Source of the DNA: Frigoriglobus tundricola
Lineage (GTDB): Bacteria > Planctomycetota > Planctomycetia > Gemmatales > Gemmataceae
Direction: 5' to 3'
Length of the DNA stretch: 64,000 nucleotides
Assembly: GCF_013128195.2 (NCBI RefSeq)
Contig: NZ_CP053452.2
Coordinates: 6,572,001-6,636,000 of the forward strand
Shown: piece after piece, positions 1-8,885 of the stretch
Layout: every line of letters starts with the position of its first letter
Position numbering within the stretch: position 1 is the stretch's first letter
Position numbers and translations under genes: made by a program
The notes under the pieces: generated by a model
What the model saw: only the letters and a program-made list of their open reading frames with translations
What the model was told of the DNA's origin: nothing
The model's database searches: none

Positions 1-3000
1 TTCTGAACGGGTGGTCTTTCAGCTTCCGTTCCATCGGCGCTCCAGATTCGAACCGATCCGTCCTCGCCTCCCGCAACCAGTTGCTTGCCATCGCGACTCC
101 AGTCGATATCGCACGGCTGTTTACTTTTGATCCATATGGTAACAGGCTTTTGGGGGTCGGTCCCGCGCACGTGGATGTTGTCTCCCCAACCGAACAGCGC
201 CAACCGGTTATCGGTGGGGTTCCAGGCGATGCGCTCGATTACGGGGAGATCGGAGAGAATTCTCACGTTGCGACCGTCAAGATTCCCCAGGCGGACCTCC
301 CCAGTTCTGGTACCGAGGGCAAACATTTTTTTGTCGGCGTCGAAGGTCAGAGCGTTAAAAGCGCCTATTGGCGCTGCGAATTTGATATTACCCGGCAAGG
401 GGGTGCCATCGGCTTTCCAGAAGCGGCAACTATTATCCCAATGCCCGGTGAGGAGTCGCGAACTGTCCGGCGACCAGACCAGGGAGTTGATCGGTTGGTT
501 TGTGGGCGCACACCCGGTTTGTTTACCCAACTCATCGTGAACGCTGACATAATTGTGTTCGCACACCCGACCGGCCTGTGTGCCGACGGCGAGACGCGTG
601 CTGTCCTTGTTCCAGGCGAGCACCCGAATGGCGAGTCCGAAGTCATCATTCACGGACCACTTCAACTCCCGGTCGCGAGCGGCCCATGCGTGTACTTCAC
701 TCTTGCCACCGGGCGCCAGACTATCCGAACTGTGCTTCGCAAGCTGACCCCGACCGCCGGCCGCAATCATTTCCCCGTTGGGGCTCCAGGCGACACAGAA
801 AAGCTGCTTGGTCGAATCGGGAACACGCAAGGACTGTTTGTTGCCGACCTGCCCATCGGCGTTCAATGTCACCTTCCAGATCAGGGCATTCTGATGTTCC
901 CCAACGATGACGATCTCGGTTCCGTCGGGATTCCAGGCGACCGCCGAAACCAGGGCACCGGGAAGCAGGTCTTGCATTACCCCCTTGTCAGTGCGAGCGT
1001 TCCAAAGGCACAACTGCCCCGTTCCTCCGGCCAGGAGACGCTTGTTGTCCTTGTTCCAAGCGAGACAATTGATGGTCTTTCCGGGTTTGAACACGCGCGG
1101 GCGCTCCGCGTTCTCGGTATCCCACACGCGCACGGTCCGGTCCCGACCGCTGCTTGCCAAGAAGCGGCTGTCGGGGCTCCAGGCGACACATCCCACTTCA
1201 TCCGTGTGCCCGACGAAGAAATGGACCAAATCCCCGGTCTCGATGTCCTTGACGCGAACGTGACCATCTTGGCACGCAAAGGCCAGCAGCTTCCCGTTGG
1301 GGCTCCCGGCGCCGCACTTCCAACCGCCTCGACTCTCGCGCGTCTCCAACTGCCAGCGGCCGAGCTGCGGCGCCGGGTTCGGAACGAGGCCGGGAAGGGG
1401 TTCCGCGGCCGGGAGCGGTAATTTCCACTGAAGTTGCAAATGAGCACGCCGAGGTTCCAGTACCGCACGTACGGTTTCGGCGAGATGGCGATCGTGACTC
1501 TCCAAGAGCACCAGCGCCGCTTGGTAGCGCTCGACCTCGTCCTCATTCGGGTAGGGAGTTGTTTCGATGCGGGTGCGGAGTGCGTCGGCGAATTTGGCCC
1601 AGTTGGCGTTGGCGATTTCAACGTCGTCTCGGGCCATCGCCTCAAGATGCCCCTTCATTTGGTCTAGGGGCCACTCCTTCCGTTTCAGGTCGTCCTCGTG
1701 TAGCCGAACGAGGACGGCAACGCGCTCGGAACGTTCTTTCTCCACATCCACCTTTTTTTCGATGCCGAGCCTCGAGACGTACGCATAAGTGCCCCCGGTG
1801 GTCGTCAGGAGAAAGAGGAGCAACACTCCCACGATCCCGGCCCACTTGGTCCGCGGATGAGTCCGGCTGCTGCTGAGGTGGTCGACTGCCTTGCGCACCG
1901 TAGCTAACCGCGTGACCGCGAGGTTCGGGTGCTCCTGCTGGAGAAACTGGAGATCGTCCCGGACATCCGACGTGTCGTCGGTGCCCGGCTCTGACCGCCA
2001 CAGCACCACCCGGCCGACGCGCAACATCTCGACTGCTGCCATCACTTTCTCGGCCACATTACTCACTTCGTGGAGCGTCCCCGCGCCGGTCTTGGTGTTC
2101 ACACACTCGTTCGGGTCCACATGACCCAATACCAGCGCCCACACGGGCCGGCGCCGCTCCCCCAGTGATACGAGAGCCGTGGCCAGCGCTCCACCCGCCG
2201 ATGGCCCGCCGATGGCCACGGCCTCCGGACCCGGCGCCATGTCCGTTCCCCAGCGCACGAACCCTCGCTCCCGAAACAACCGTTGCCCGACCGCCACCGC
2301 CCAAGCCGCCCGCTCGGCCTGTTCGAACTGATGGTCCAGCACTGAACAACCCAGGGCCACCGGATCGCGGACCAGTAGGGGCTCTCCCGGACGATCGAAC
2401 CACTCAACGGTCAGCCGGTACGCCCGCCCGGCACCTTCGGCCGCGCCCGCGCCCAGCAGGATCACGGCGACCGGGAGTTGAACCCGGAACTGTAACCGCC
2501 CGAGCAAAACCCGCTCCGCCCCCGACTCGACTAGGTCCGAGATCGCCGAGCGCGCCCCGCCGAGCGCGCCCCGCCGGTCACCCGGAACGAATCGCTCCAG
2601 TTCGTTCATGTACTGGTTTGCGAAATTCAAGCGGTCGGCTGGCGACCGGTCCCATACACCGGTTCCGTTCGGCACGTTCGAAGGGTTGACCGGTGCCGCG
2701 AGGGGAATTCCGAGCGCGTCACCGTTCGCGACCACGGCCGTGTGCAGGTGCGTCAGAAAGGGCTCGAATTCGCCGGCACTGAGAGCGGCGGCCGCCAGGA
2801 TGATCTCGCCCGTCGCCGTGGCAAGGTGACGCGCGGTGTCCTGGCCGGTTCCGTAACGATTCCAGAGACGGGGATTGTTGTTGATCTTCGCCAGCCAGTC
2901 CCTCAACTCGGATCGGCACGCGTTCGACAGGCGCCCGGCCAGTCCGTCACGCCCGTGTCGCCAAAGAACGCTGTCGCGTCCGGCCAGAGCGGTGAGGCTC

Positions 3001-3035
3001 TCATCGTCGTCCGGTAAAGCGGAGTCCGTACTCAT
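1..3035 (-). CDS. Lon-like (S16) protease domain - transmembrane - WD40 protein, 3' end outside window
   Basis: The reading frame is open from ATG 3035 to the left edge (about 1,011 residues) without a stop. Residues about 180-350 resemble the Lon protease catalytic domain: GGPSAGG places a serine at 279, and VAEKVMAA places a lysine at 330, matching the Ser/Lys dyad of E. coli Lon (S679/K722), with about eight extra residues between them. No AAA+ ATPase domain precedes it. One hydrophobic helix follows (about 399-420, WAGIVGVLLLFLL), then a charged helical stretch, then WD40 repeats from about residue 545 (repeated AWSPDGK/VRVWD-type motifs) to the window edge. Inferred role: membrane-anchored protease controlled by a beta-propeller sensor, as in NTP-independent conflict proteins. 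It lies downstream of a sigma factor and a small protein in the same direction. The fold assignment rests on motifs read by eye. Confidence 0.8.
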   Translation of the reverse strand, partial: MSTDSALPDDDESLTALAGRDSVLWRHGRDGLAGRLSNACRSELRDWLAKINNNPRLWNRYGTGQDTARHLATATGEIILAAAALSAGEFEPFLTHLHTAVVANGDALGIPLAAPVNPSNVPNGTGVWDRSPADRLNFANQYMNELERFVPGDRRGALGGARSAISDLVESGAERVLLGRLQFRVQLPVAVILLGAGAAEGAGRAYRLTVEWFDRPGEPLLVRDPVALGCSVLDHQFEQAERAAWAVAVGQRLFRERGFVRWGTDMAPGPEAVAIGGPSAGGALATALVSLGERRRPVWALVLGHVDPNECVNTKTGAGTLHEVSNVAEKVMAAVEMLRVGRVVLWRSEPGTDDTSDVRDDLQFLQQEHPNLAVTRLATVRKAVDHLSSSRTHPRTKWAGIVGVLLLFLLTTTGGTYAYVSRLGIEKKVDVEKERSERVAVLVRLHEDDLKRKEWPLDQMKGHLEAMARDDVEIANANWAKFADALRTRIETTPYPNEDEVERYQAALVLLESHDRHLAETVRAVLEPRRAHLQLQWKLPLPAAEPLPGLVPNPAPQLGRWQLETRESRGGWKCGAGSPNGKLLAFACQDGHVRVKDIETGDLVHFFVGHTDEVGCVAWSPDSRFLASSGRDRTVRVWDTENAERPRVFKPGKTINCLAWNKDNKRLLAGGTGQLCLWNARTDKGVMQDLLPGALVSAVAWNPDGTEIVIVGEHQNALIWKVTLNADGQVGNKQSLRVPDSTKQLFCVAWSPNGEMIAAGGRGQLAKHSSDSLAPGGKSEVHAWAARDRELKWSVNDDFGLAIRVLAWNKDSTRLAVGTQAGRVCEHNYVSVHDELGKQTGCAPTNQPINSLVWSPDSSRLLTGHWDNSCRFWKADGTPLPGNIKFAAPIGAFNALTFDADKKMFALGTRTGEVRLGNLDGRNVRILSDLPVIERIAWNPTDNRLALFGWGDNIHVRGTDPQKPVTIWIKSKQPCDIDWSRDGKQLVAGGEDGSVRIWSADGTEAERPPVQ

Positions 3036-3285
3036 GGTGCCGTTCCCTCGATCGGCGATACGCTGTCCCTGACGATTGTTCGCATTTATCCGCTGTCAGC
3101 AAGGGGCAGCGTAGGTGGTTCGCAGATGACAGTTGATCGCTCGCAAAATGATATCCGGGGGCGGACATGCCGGCTCCGCGATCAATCAGTTCGACCGCAC
3201 CCAGGTCCCGTGAGCCCGACCCGCACCGCATCAACTCTGTCGACGGCCTTGGCGACCGCACGGGCAGTCGGAGAATCGCCGACGG

Positions 3286-3969
3286 CTATTCCGCGCTCGG
3301 GCCGTTCAGTAGTCCGGCCAAGACGGCTTCCAGAGCCTCACGGCCGATCAGAGCCGCGTCGCGCGACTTTTCCAGCACGGTCCGGTCGTCCGGTTGCAAG
3401 TCGCGCGGGGTCAATGGTTCGAGGGTGAACGTGCAGCCCGGGGCCAGCTTCCATTGCCGCCGCGGGTCGAATCGACGCAGACTAAGTTCTCCGATCCCGT
3501 TCTCGTCCGTCCCGACGAAGCAAACAATGGTCCACGGCTCCCCGCCCGGAGGTGCTCCCACCGAGAAGCGGGCCAGTCGCCCCGTGGCGGCGGCGCCCGT
3601 TAACAAAACCCGGAGGGTCCAGACGCGGTTCGTCGAGCGCTGCAACTTGACGGCGCGCGTGCCCGCTACGTCGGCCTCTTCGGCGGGGGAGCAATATGGA
3701 ATGATCACCTCGTCCCCGCCCGATGTCGGGGAGGGGAGGGTGGCCGACGAACACGCCAGTTGAGTCGGCCAGTGCCATCGATCGATGGGGCGTTCCGGTT
3801 TCCCCCGTGTTGCGGTTGACTCCGGACGAGCCAGTTGGAGGAGCCGCTGAACGTATTCCGCCGGGTTCTTCAGGCGGGCGTCACGGTCCCTTTTTTGCTC
3901 GACCTGCTGGACCGGGTCTCGGAGCGGGTCACTCGGCCCAAACGGTTCAAAGTTCTCCGAATTCGTCAT
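3286..3969 (-). CDS. Unknown protein, partner of the Lon-like/WD40 protein
   Basis: This is a 227-residue soluble protein. I chose ATG 3969 (MTNSENFEPF) because longer forms would overlap the sigma gene upstream. The N-terminal 60 residues are polar and helical and contain RLKNPAEYVQRLLQLA. The C-terminal two thirds are probably beta-rich (VWTLRVLLTG, ARFSVG, WTIVCFVG), ending in a helix. It sits between the sigma factor and the Lon-like/WD40 gene, all on the minus strand, so co-expression is likely. The RLK-N-P-x-x-YV motif recurs near the C-terminus of the divergent gene at 4774-5364, which hints at a shared docking helix. I do not recognise the family. Confidence 0.7.
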   Translation of the reverse strand: MTNSENFEPFGPSDPLRDPVQQVEQKRDRDARLKNPAEYVQRLLQLARPESTATRGKPERPIDRWHWPTQLACSSATLPSPTSGGDEVIIPYCSPAEEADVAGTRAVKLQRSTNRVWTLRVLLTGAAATGRLARFSVGAPPGGEPWTIVCFVGTDENGIGELSLRRFDPRRQWKLAPGCTFTLEPLTPRDLQPDDRTVLEKSRDAALIGREALEAVLAGLLNGPSAE

Positions 3970-4030
3970 CGTGCGGTCTCCGTGAAGGTTTGGGGCGATG
4001 CGAACATCCAGCCGCCGTGTCTTCGTTCGC

Positions 4031-4612
4031 TCACTCCTGGTCCAACAATCGCTCGGCCAATTGGGGAAAGCGACGGCGGAGTTCGGCTCCGAGGGTGCGA
4101 CGGGCCTCATGCAGAAGCGAGCGACTCTCTTGTTGGTCACGAAGTCCCAGCACCCCCAACTCCACGATCTCGCGGTGCGACAGGCCATCGAAACCGAACA
4201 GTCGCACGATCAGCCACTCGGTGGCGCGAAGAACCCGCATGACCTCCTGGACGGCGTTCAAGTCGCTTTCATCGAAGGCGGGTTGGTGTTCCGAACCGGC
4301 TGCGACGAGGCCGGTGAGCACCGCGGATGTTGGCGACAGCGGGGTCAGCGGTCGGTGCCCGCACTCAAGGGCGACGTGATAGGCCGTGCGGAACAACCAC
4401 GTTCGGAGCTGCCCGGCCCCGGTGAAGTCGAAGGTGCCCAATTTTTGCAAGAAACGCACCCATGTCACTTGAACAATGTCCTCCGCGGAATGCCGGCCGC
4501 GTGTGGAAATACGAACGAAGTTGAGCACACGCGGGTGCAACTCGTCCACCAGGAGCGTTAGCGCGCCACTGTCGCCGTTCTGTGCCTGGTGTAAGAGAAG
4601 CAACTCATTCAT
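4031..4612 (-). CDS. ECF-type RNA polymerase sigma factor
   Basis: This 193-residue protein starts MNELLLLHQAQNGD (ATG 4612). Region 2 is visible as LVDELHPRVLNFVR...SAEDIVQVTWVRFLQKL, the usual extracytoplasmic-function sigma pattern in which the SAEDIVQ helix contacts the -10 element. Region 4 near the C-terminus (LRATEWLIVRLFGFDGLSHREIVELGVL) resembles the helix-turn-helix that reads -35 elements, followed by LLHEARRTLGAELR. It belongs to the planctomycete-type sigma factors that sit next to signalling or conflict genes. It is first in the leftward cassette with the 3286-3969 and 1-3035 genes and probably controls that cassette or the divergent gene. No anti-sigma factor is evident. Confidence 0.88.
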   Translation of the reverse strand: MNELLLLHQAQNGDSGALTLLVDELHPRVLNFVRISTRGRHSAEDIVQVTWVRFLQKLGTFDFTGAGQLRTWLFRTAYHVALECGHRPLTPLSPTSAVLTGLVAAGSEHQPAFDESDLNAVQEVMRVLRATEWLIVRLFGFDGLSHREIVELGVLGLRDQQESRSLLHEARRTLGAELRRRFPQLAERLLDQE

Positions 4613-4773
4613 CGGTTCGGCTCCGCGTGTCCGGTTCAGGAAGATGGCGGTTGCGACCGAACCGTTGGACATTTTTTCTGATTTTTTCGTCCCCGCCGGT
4701 ACGGAACGGACCGGCCGCCGAAGTCGATCAAAAAAATCTTGCATATATCTAAATATCGTGCGATTGTTTGTTG
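4613..4773. promoter_or_regulatory. Divergent intergenic region, probable promoters for both sides
   Basis: This 161-bp gap separates the minus-strand sigma gene from the plus-strand gene at 4774. It contains AT-rich tracts (ttttttctgattttttcg at about 4672-4689 and gcatatatctaaatatcg at about 4741-4758) that contrast with the GC-rich surroundings. Such a gap must hold promoters for both directions. I cannot assign the -35/-10 boxes with confidence. Confidence 0.4.
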
Positions 4774-5364
4774 ATGAGTGAACCGGACCCTTCTATAACT
4801 CAAAAGTTCAATTTTTGGTATGAGCGCACTGCGATACTCGCCAACGGTGCGGTTGTCCCCCTGGTCGAGGCCGAGGACCGATTCGGGCGCCTCCAGAATC
4901 TGTTGCGGCGGCGCGACTGCATGGAGTGGGACGGCCTGTACTTCTTGCGTGAGGTGTGCCTGGGGCGCCCGATTGACCCGGAACCGAGTGCGACCCTTGT
5001 TCACGAACGCCTGTTGGAGCCGGATGGCACGCCCGATCCGGTGATGTGCGCTGTCGTCCTCGCGTCCGTTCGCGGCTGCGGCCGGGAACTGCATTTAGAC
5101 TCGCCGTTCACCGATTCCCTCGACCGAGCGTTAGCGGAGTTCGTGCACGCGCGGAACATGATCCGGTCGGACATGGAAACGGCCCCCGCTGAGGCATTCA
5201 TTCAGCACGACCCCGTCGAAGACGGCCTGAAACGCCTGCGAAACGCTCCCCCGCCACCCGAAGATCGATTAAAGGATCCCAAGTCCTACGTCGAGGATCT
5301 CGTTCGCCGGGCCAACAAGCCGAAGCCCGATTCGCCGGATGGTCCACCCCCACCGCCGAAATGA
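4774..5364 (+). CDS. Unknown protein with proline-rich tail, divergent from the sigma cassette
   Basis: This is a 196-residue protein. Two in-frame TTG codons precede ATG 4774 (MSEPDPSITQ), and I took the ATG. The body is mixed alpha/beta with no recognised domain. Residues near the end read PPPPEDRLKDPKSYVEDLVRR, followed by a proline/lysine-rich tail ending PPPPPK. The RLKDPKSYV segment resembles RLKNPAEYV in the protein encoded at 3286-3969 on the other side of the sigma gene, so the two may bind the same partner. There is no signal peptide or membrane segment. Function unknown. Confidence 0.7.
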   Translation: MSEPDPSITQKFNFWYERTAILANGAVVPLVEAEDRFGRLQNLLRRRDCMEWDGLYFLREVCLGRPIDPEPSATLVHERLLEPDGTPDPVMCAVVLASVRGCGRELHLDSPFTDSLDRALAEFVHARNMIRSDMETAPAEAFIQHDPVEDGLKRLRNAPPPPEDRLKDPKSYVEDLVRRANKPKPDSPDGPPPPPK

Positions 5365-5534
5365 TCGAGCGAGTCGAAACGGCCGGAATCCCTCCGCACA
5401 CGGTTCATAGTCGCATTTCATCAGCATTTTCGTTCTGACGTGAACGCCCGCTCGCTGCATTAGTCGGAGAGCGAATCATCGGATCCGCGCCGTTGGGCAC
5501 CGACCGTCAAGGGCCTTCACCCAAGGAATGTCAC

Positions 5535-5621
5535 ATGAATCACACGGACCCGGATGACGCGATCCAGATCGACCTCGATCGTTTTGCGGACGACGGCAAC
5601 CCTCACACCCCCGACGAGTGA
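5535..5621 (+). CDS. Possible 28-residue small protein
   Basis: A short frame, MNHTDPDDAIQIDLDRFADD, ends in PDE-stop. An AAGGA Shine-Dalgarno-like sequence lies seven bases before ATG 5535. It is very acidic. Small acidic leader-like proteins of this kind occur ahead of island genes, but nothing here proves translation. It precedes the ParB-like gene by 62 bases. Confidence 0.3.
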   Translation: MNHTDPDDAIQIDLDRFADDGNPHTPDE

Positions 5622-5683
5622 AGCTCCCAAAGATCGAATCGACCCCATTCTCTCCAACTCATTCGCCCTTCCGGAGTAAGCCG

Positions 5684-6526
5684 ATGGCAGTCCTACGCCT
5701 GCTGACCGTGCTGCTGGCCGCCTGCGACATTGCCTACAACCCGCGCTCGGCGCGCGACCCATCCTATTGCCGCGCGCTCGGCGAGAACATCCGGACCAAC
5801 GGCCAAAAGGTGCCGATCATCGGCTTCTTCGTAGGTGAGCGCTTTCAGGTCGCCGATGGCGGATGTCGAGTCGAGGGGATGCGGATCGCCGGTCTGACCG
5901 AGGTACTGGCTCTCGACTGGGGTAAGGAACCCACCCCGTCCGACCTGTTGATGGCCCACGCCTCCATCGACGTGCATAAGCAGTTCCTTCCCCCCCTTGA
6001 CCGGGCGCGGCTGTTCCGCTCCTTGCTCGATGCCCGGGGGTGTACTGCCAAACAACTCGCTGACGAGTTGAGCATTAGCGACAGCCTGGTCGGCAAGTAT
6101 CTGTCGCTCCTCTCCCTCCCGGCCGACCTCCAGGAGCAGGTCACCACCGGCGCGCTGGAGTTCGGCAAGGCGTGCGTTCTGCCCCAGGAGCCGGACCCGT
6201 TCCGGCAGCGCGAGTTGGCGGCCGTCGCCCCGAACATGTCCCGTGACGCCTTCGCCGCCTTGGTCCGGAAGGGGCGCCAACCGAGTCACTCGGCACCTCA
6301 GACCGGTCCAATCCGAACCACTCCTTCTGTGAAACTCGCCCGCGTGCGCTGCCCGCTCTCCACCGGAGCAACGGTGGTCGTCTCCGGACCGGAGATGACG
6401 CTCGGCGACCTCATCGAGGCCCTGTCCTCGGCCCTCGAAGCGGCCCGCAAAGCCAACAAGGACTCGCTGGACGTGAAGACCGCCGAAAAGGTGTGGAAGG
6501 ACAAAGCCAAAGCGGGGGTGGCATAA
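5684..6526 (+). CDS. ParB-like partition / nuclease-domain protein
   Basis: This 280-residue protein starts at ATG 5684, preceded by a GGAG box at about eight bases. The N-terminal ParB/Sulfiredoxin-like region shows NPRSARDPSYCRALGENI and NGQKVPIIGF, followed by FQVADGGCRVEGMRIAG, the usual ParB box order. The central helix-turn-helix is seen in TAKQLADELSISDSLVGKYL. The C-terminal part (from about 210) is unrelated to canonical ParB. Family role: binding of partition or regulatory DNA sites on plasmids and ICEs. No ParA gene is adjacent, so an accessory or regulatory role for the mobile module downstream is as likely as segregation. Confidence 0.78.
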   Translation: MAVLRLLTVLLAACDIAYNPRSARDPSYCRALGENIRTNGQKVPIIGFFVGERFQVADGGCRVEGMRIAGLTEVLALDWGKEPTPSDLLMAHASIDVHKQFLPPLDRARLFRSLLDARGCTAKQLADELSISDSLVGKYLSLLSLPADLQEQVTTGALEFGKACVLPQEPDPFRQRELAAVAPNMSRDAFAALVRKGRQPSHSAPQTGPIRTTPSVKLARVRCPLSTGATVVVSGPEMTLGDLIEALSSALEAARKANKDSLDVKTAEKVWKDKAKAGVA

Positions 6527-6528
6527 CC

Positions 6529-6726
6529 ATGCGTTCCGAATCACTCCTCACCGACCACGCAATGGGGTTGGCCAAAGCGATCCTCGACATCGTCGCGCCG
6601 TGTTTGAGCGAGGAGGAACGCCACGAGGCGTTCGGGATGTTTTTCGAAGCCGCGAAGGGAGTGCTCCTCAGCTACGAGGAAAAGGCCGAACGGATGCGGC
6701 AAAGGGTGAAACCATCCGCCAGTTAA
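6529..6726 (+). CDS. Small helical protein between ParB-like and coupling-protein genes
   Basis: This is a 65-residue protein (MRSESLLTDHAMG...) whose ATG lies two bases after the ParB-like stop, so it is probably translationally coupled. It is predicted all-helical: LAKAILDIVAPCLSEEERHE, then YEEKAERMRQRV. No known domain. It sits in the conjugation-like cluster and ends eight bases before the VirD4-like gene. Confidence 0.6.
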   Translation: MRSESLLTDHAMGLAKAILDIVAPCLSEEERHEAFGMFFEAAKGVLLSYEEKAERMRQRVKPSAS

Positions 6727-6734
6727 GGAACCTC

Positions 6735-8456
6735 ATGTTTAAGATCCTCCGCCTGACCCTGATCGTCACCGTGCTGCTGGCCGTGTACCTGGCCGCGCTG
6801 GTCGTCTACCTCGTCCCCTACGCCTGGCTGGTGCCCGTCGCTATCGGCGTCCGACTGCTGTGCCGGACGAGCTACCGTTACACGGCCTTCGGCACGGCCC
6901 GCTGGGCGGCGCCGGAAGATTTACCACATTTGCTCGAGGGCCACGGGCTGATCGTTGGGCACATCGAGGGGCGCCCCGGCAAGATCGCCGGAACGAAATC
7001 GCTCTTCAACTCCCGCATCCCGGCTCGCGCGGCGTGCCAGCGTTTTCTCGAGGCGTTCCAGAAGAAGCCGCCGAAACAACTCGTCCGGCTGACCACCGCC
7101 GTCCATACGGCGGTCTTCGCCCCGACCGGGGTGGGCAAGGGCGTGTCCTGCGTCCTCCCGCACCTGCTCACTTGCCCGGACTCGTGCGTGGTGGTGGATT
7201 TCAAGGGGGAGAACGCCCGGCTCACCGCGAGCGCCCGCCGGCGCATGGGCCACCGGGTGGTGATCCTCGACCCGTTCAAAATCGCCACCCCCGAACCGGA
7301 CACCTTCAACCCGCTGGAGTTCATCGACCGGGATGCCGACACGGCACTGGATGACTGCCGTGATCTGGCCGAGGCGCTGGTGGTACGGACGGGACAAGAG
7401 AAAGACCCGCACTGGAACGATGCGGCCGAGGTGTGGATCGCGGCGATGACCGCGATGGTCGTATCGTTCGCCGAGGGAGGCGACCGGTCCCTGCAATCGG
7501 TGCGGGCGCTGCTGACCAACCCGGACAAGATGCAGTCGGCCATCAAGATCATGTGCGAGTCGGAGGACGTCTGGCAGGGTATGCTCTCCCGGCTCGGCCA
7601 CCAGTTGACGCACTTCAAGGACAAGGAACTGGCCTCGACGCTCACGACAACGAACCGGTTCCTGCGGTTCCTCGACACGGTCGCGGTCGCCGACAGCACC
7701 CGCCAGAGCAGCTTCGACCCGGCCGACCTGCTGACGGGCCGGATGACCGTATACCTGATTCTCCCGCCCGACCATATGCGGGCGCAATCGCCCCTGTTGC
7801 GGCTGTGGATCGGCTCGCTGCTGCGGGCGGTCGTCAAGGGCGGGCTCCAGGAGAAGACCCGGGTGCATTTCGTCCTCGACGAGGCGGCGAGCCTCGGGCA
7901 CATGGACGCGCTCGACGACGCGGTGGACAAGTTCCGCGGGTACGGGGTCCGACTCCAACTGTACTACCAGTCGCTGGGTCAGCTCAAGAAGTGCTGGCCG
8001 GACGGGCAGGACCAGACGCTGCTCTCCAACGTGACCCAGGTGTTCTTCGGGGTCAACGACCAGCCGACGGCCGAATACGTCAGCGCCCGGCTCGGCGAGG
8101 AGACCATCCTCGTCACCAGCGGCGGAACCGGGACGAGCACGTCCCACCAATCCTCCCCGCAGGGAAGCGGCAGCACCAGCACTTCGTACAGCCGCAACGA
8201 CAACTGGCAGCAGCACGGCCGCAAGCTGTTGCGGCCGGAAGAAGTCGCGGCCCTCGATCCGCGCATCGCGATCACCTTCACGCCCGGCGTTCCGCCCTTC
8301 TGGACCGTGCTGGTGCGCTACTACGAGAAGGCGTTCACCCAACCCCGCCGCATGGGACCGGTGAAGATGTGGTTCGACACGCTGTGTTTGTTCCTGACCG
8401 CCGCCATCCTTGCTGTGCTGTGGACGGCGGCGCTCACCAATGACACCTTCCGGTGA
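6735..8456 (+). CDS. Type IV secretion coupling protein, VirD4/TraG-like ATPase
   Basis: This 573-residue protein starts at ATG 6735, after an AAGGA box. An N-terminal hydrophobic segment (residues 5-42) anchors it in the inner membrane. The Walker A motif APTGVGKGVS is at 129-138, followed by VVVDFKGEN. The Walker B motif VHFVLDEAASLGHMD is at about 377-391. The TraG/TraD pattern continues with YYQSLGQLKKCW and LLSNVTQVFFGVND. A C-terminal hydrophobic segment (LCLFLTAAILAVLWTAAL) is present. In conjugation this hexameric ATPase hands relaxase-bound DNA to the secretion channel. No relaxase or mating-pair genes are seen beside it in the window, so either they lie elsewhere or this is a partial module. 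Confidence 0.9.
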   Translation: MFKILRLTLIVTVLLAVYLAALVVYLVPYAWLVPVAIGVRLLCRTSYRYTAFGTARWAAPEDLPHLLEGHGLIVGHIEGRPGKIAGTKSLFNSRIPARAACQRFLEAFQKKPPKQLVRLTTAVHTAVFAPTGVGKGVSCVLPHLLTCPDSCVVVDFKGENARLTASARRRMGHRVVILDPFKIATPEPDTFNPLEFIDRDADTALDDCRDLAEALVVRTGQEKDPHWNDAAEVWIAAMTAMVVSFAEGGDRSLQSVRALLTNPDKMQSAIKIMCESEDVWQGMLSRLGHQLTHFKDKELASTLTTTNRFLRFLDTVAVADSTRQSSFDPADLLTGRMTVYLILPPDHMRAQSPLLRLWIGSLLRAVVKGGLQEKTRVHFVLDEAASLGHMDALDDAVDKFRGYGVRLQLYYQSLGQLKKCWPDGQDQTLLSNVTQVFFGVNDQPTAEYVSARLGEETILVTSGGTGTSTSHQSSPQGSGSTSTSYSRNDNWQQHGRKLLRPEEVAALDPRIAITFTPGVPPFWTVLVRYYEKAFTQPRRMGPVKMWFDTLCLFLTAAILAVLWTAALTNDTFR

Positions 8457-8459
8457 CCC

Positions 8460-8747
8460 ATGTCCAAGAAAACGAACGCGTTTTTCGAGCAGCTCAAGAA
8501 CGGCGAGGAGCCGGGGCTGGCCGAGTCGATTCGAGGCGCCGCCGCCTCACTGAAAGAGGTCGCGGGGCAGCTCTGGGACGCTGCCAAGCCGATGTTCGAC
8601 CACGGCCGGACGGAAGCCGCCGCCGCGCTGTTCATCGGCAACGCCCACGTGATGTACATGAAGGGCGCGGACGGCGTCGAGCAAGGTCCGGAGCCGAACA
8701 AGGACGAGCCACAGCAACAGCAGGAGCAGGGCGGCCGGGAGATGTGA
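8460..8747 (+). CDS. Small acidic helical protein downstream of the coupling ATPase
   Basis: This is a 95-residue protein starting four bases after the VirD4-like stop. The first two thirds are amphipathic helices (FFEQLKNGEEPGLAESIRG, ASLKEVAGQLWDAAKPMF). The tail is Gln/Glu-rich (DEPQQQQEQGG). No signal peptide or membrane segment is present. Close packing with the coupling protein suggests an accessory transfer role, but the family is unrecognised. Confidence 0.6.
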   Translation: MSKKTNAFFEQLKNGEEPGLAESIRGAAASLKEVAGQLWDAAKPMFDHGRTEAAAALFIGNAHVMYMKGADGVEQGPEPNKDEPQQQQEQGGREM

Positions 8748-8885
8748 CGCGGCGCCGTCCGCACCACCCGCCGCGCGGCACGGACGCCCCGGTTGACCGG
8801 ACCACAGGGGGACGATCCGAACATCGGAAACCCGAACCCGGGCCGCGCATCGTCAGCGCCGCCCTTGTCACGAGGAGGTCAAGCA

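Noticed and set aside
81..1421. Plus-strand open frame of 446 residues
   Set aside because: It is the antisense of the WD40 repeats, whose minus-strand frame has clear blades and runs open from 3035 to the window edge.
6921..8342. Minus-strand open frame of 473 residues
   Set aside because: It is a shadow of the VirD4/TraG gene, which has Walker motifs and a ribosome-binding site.
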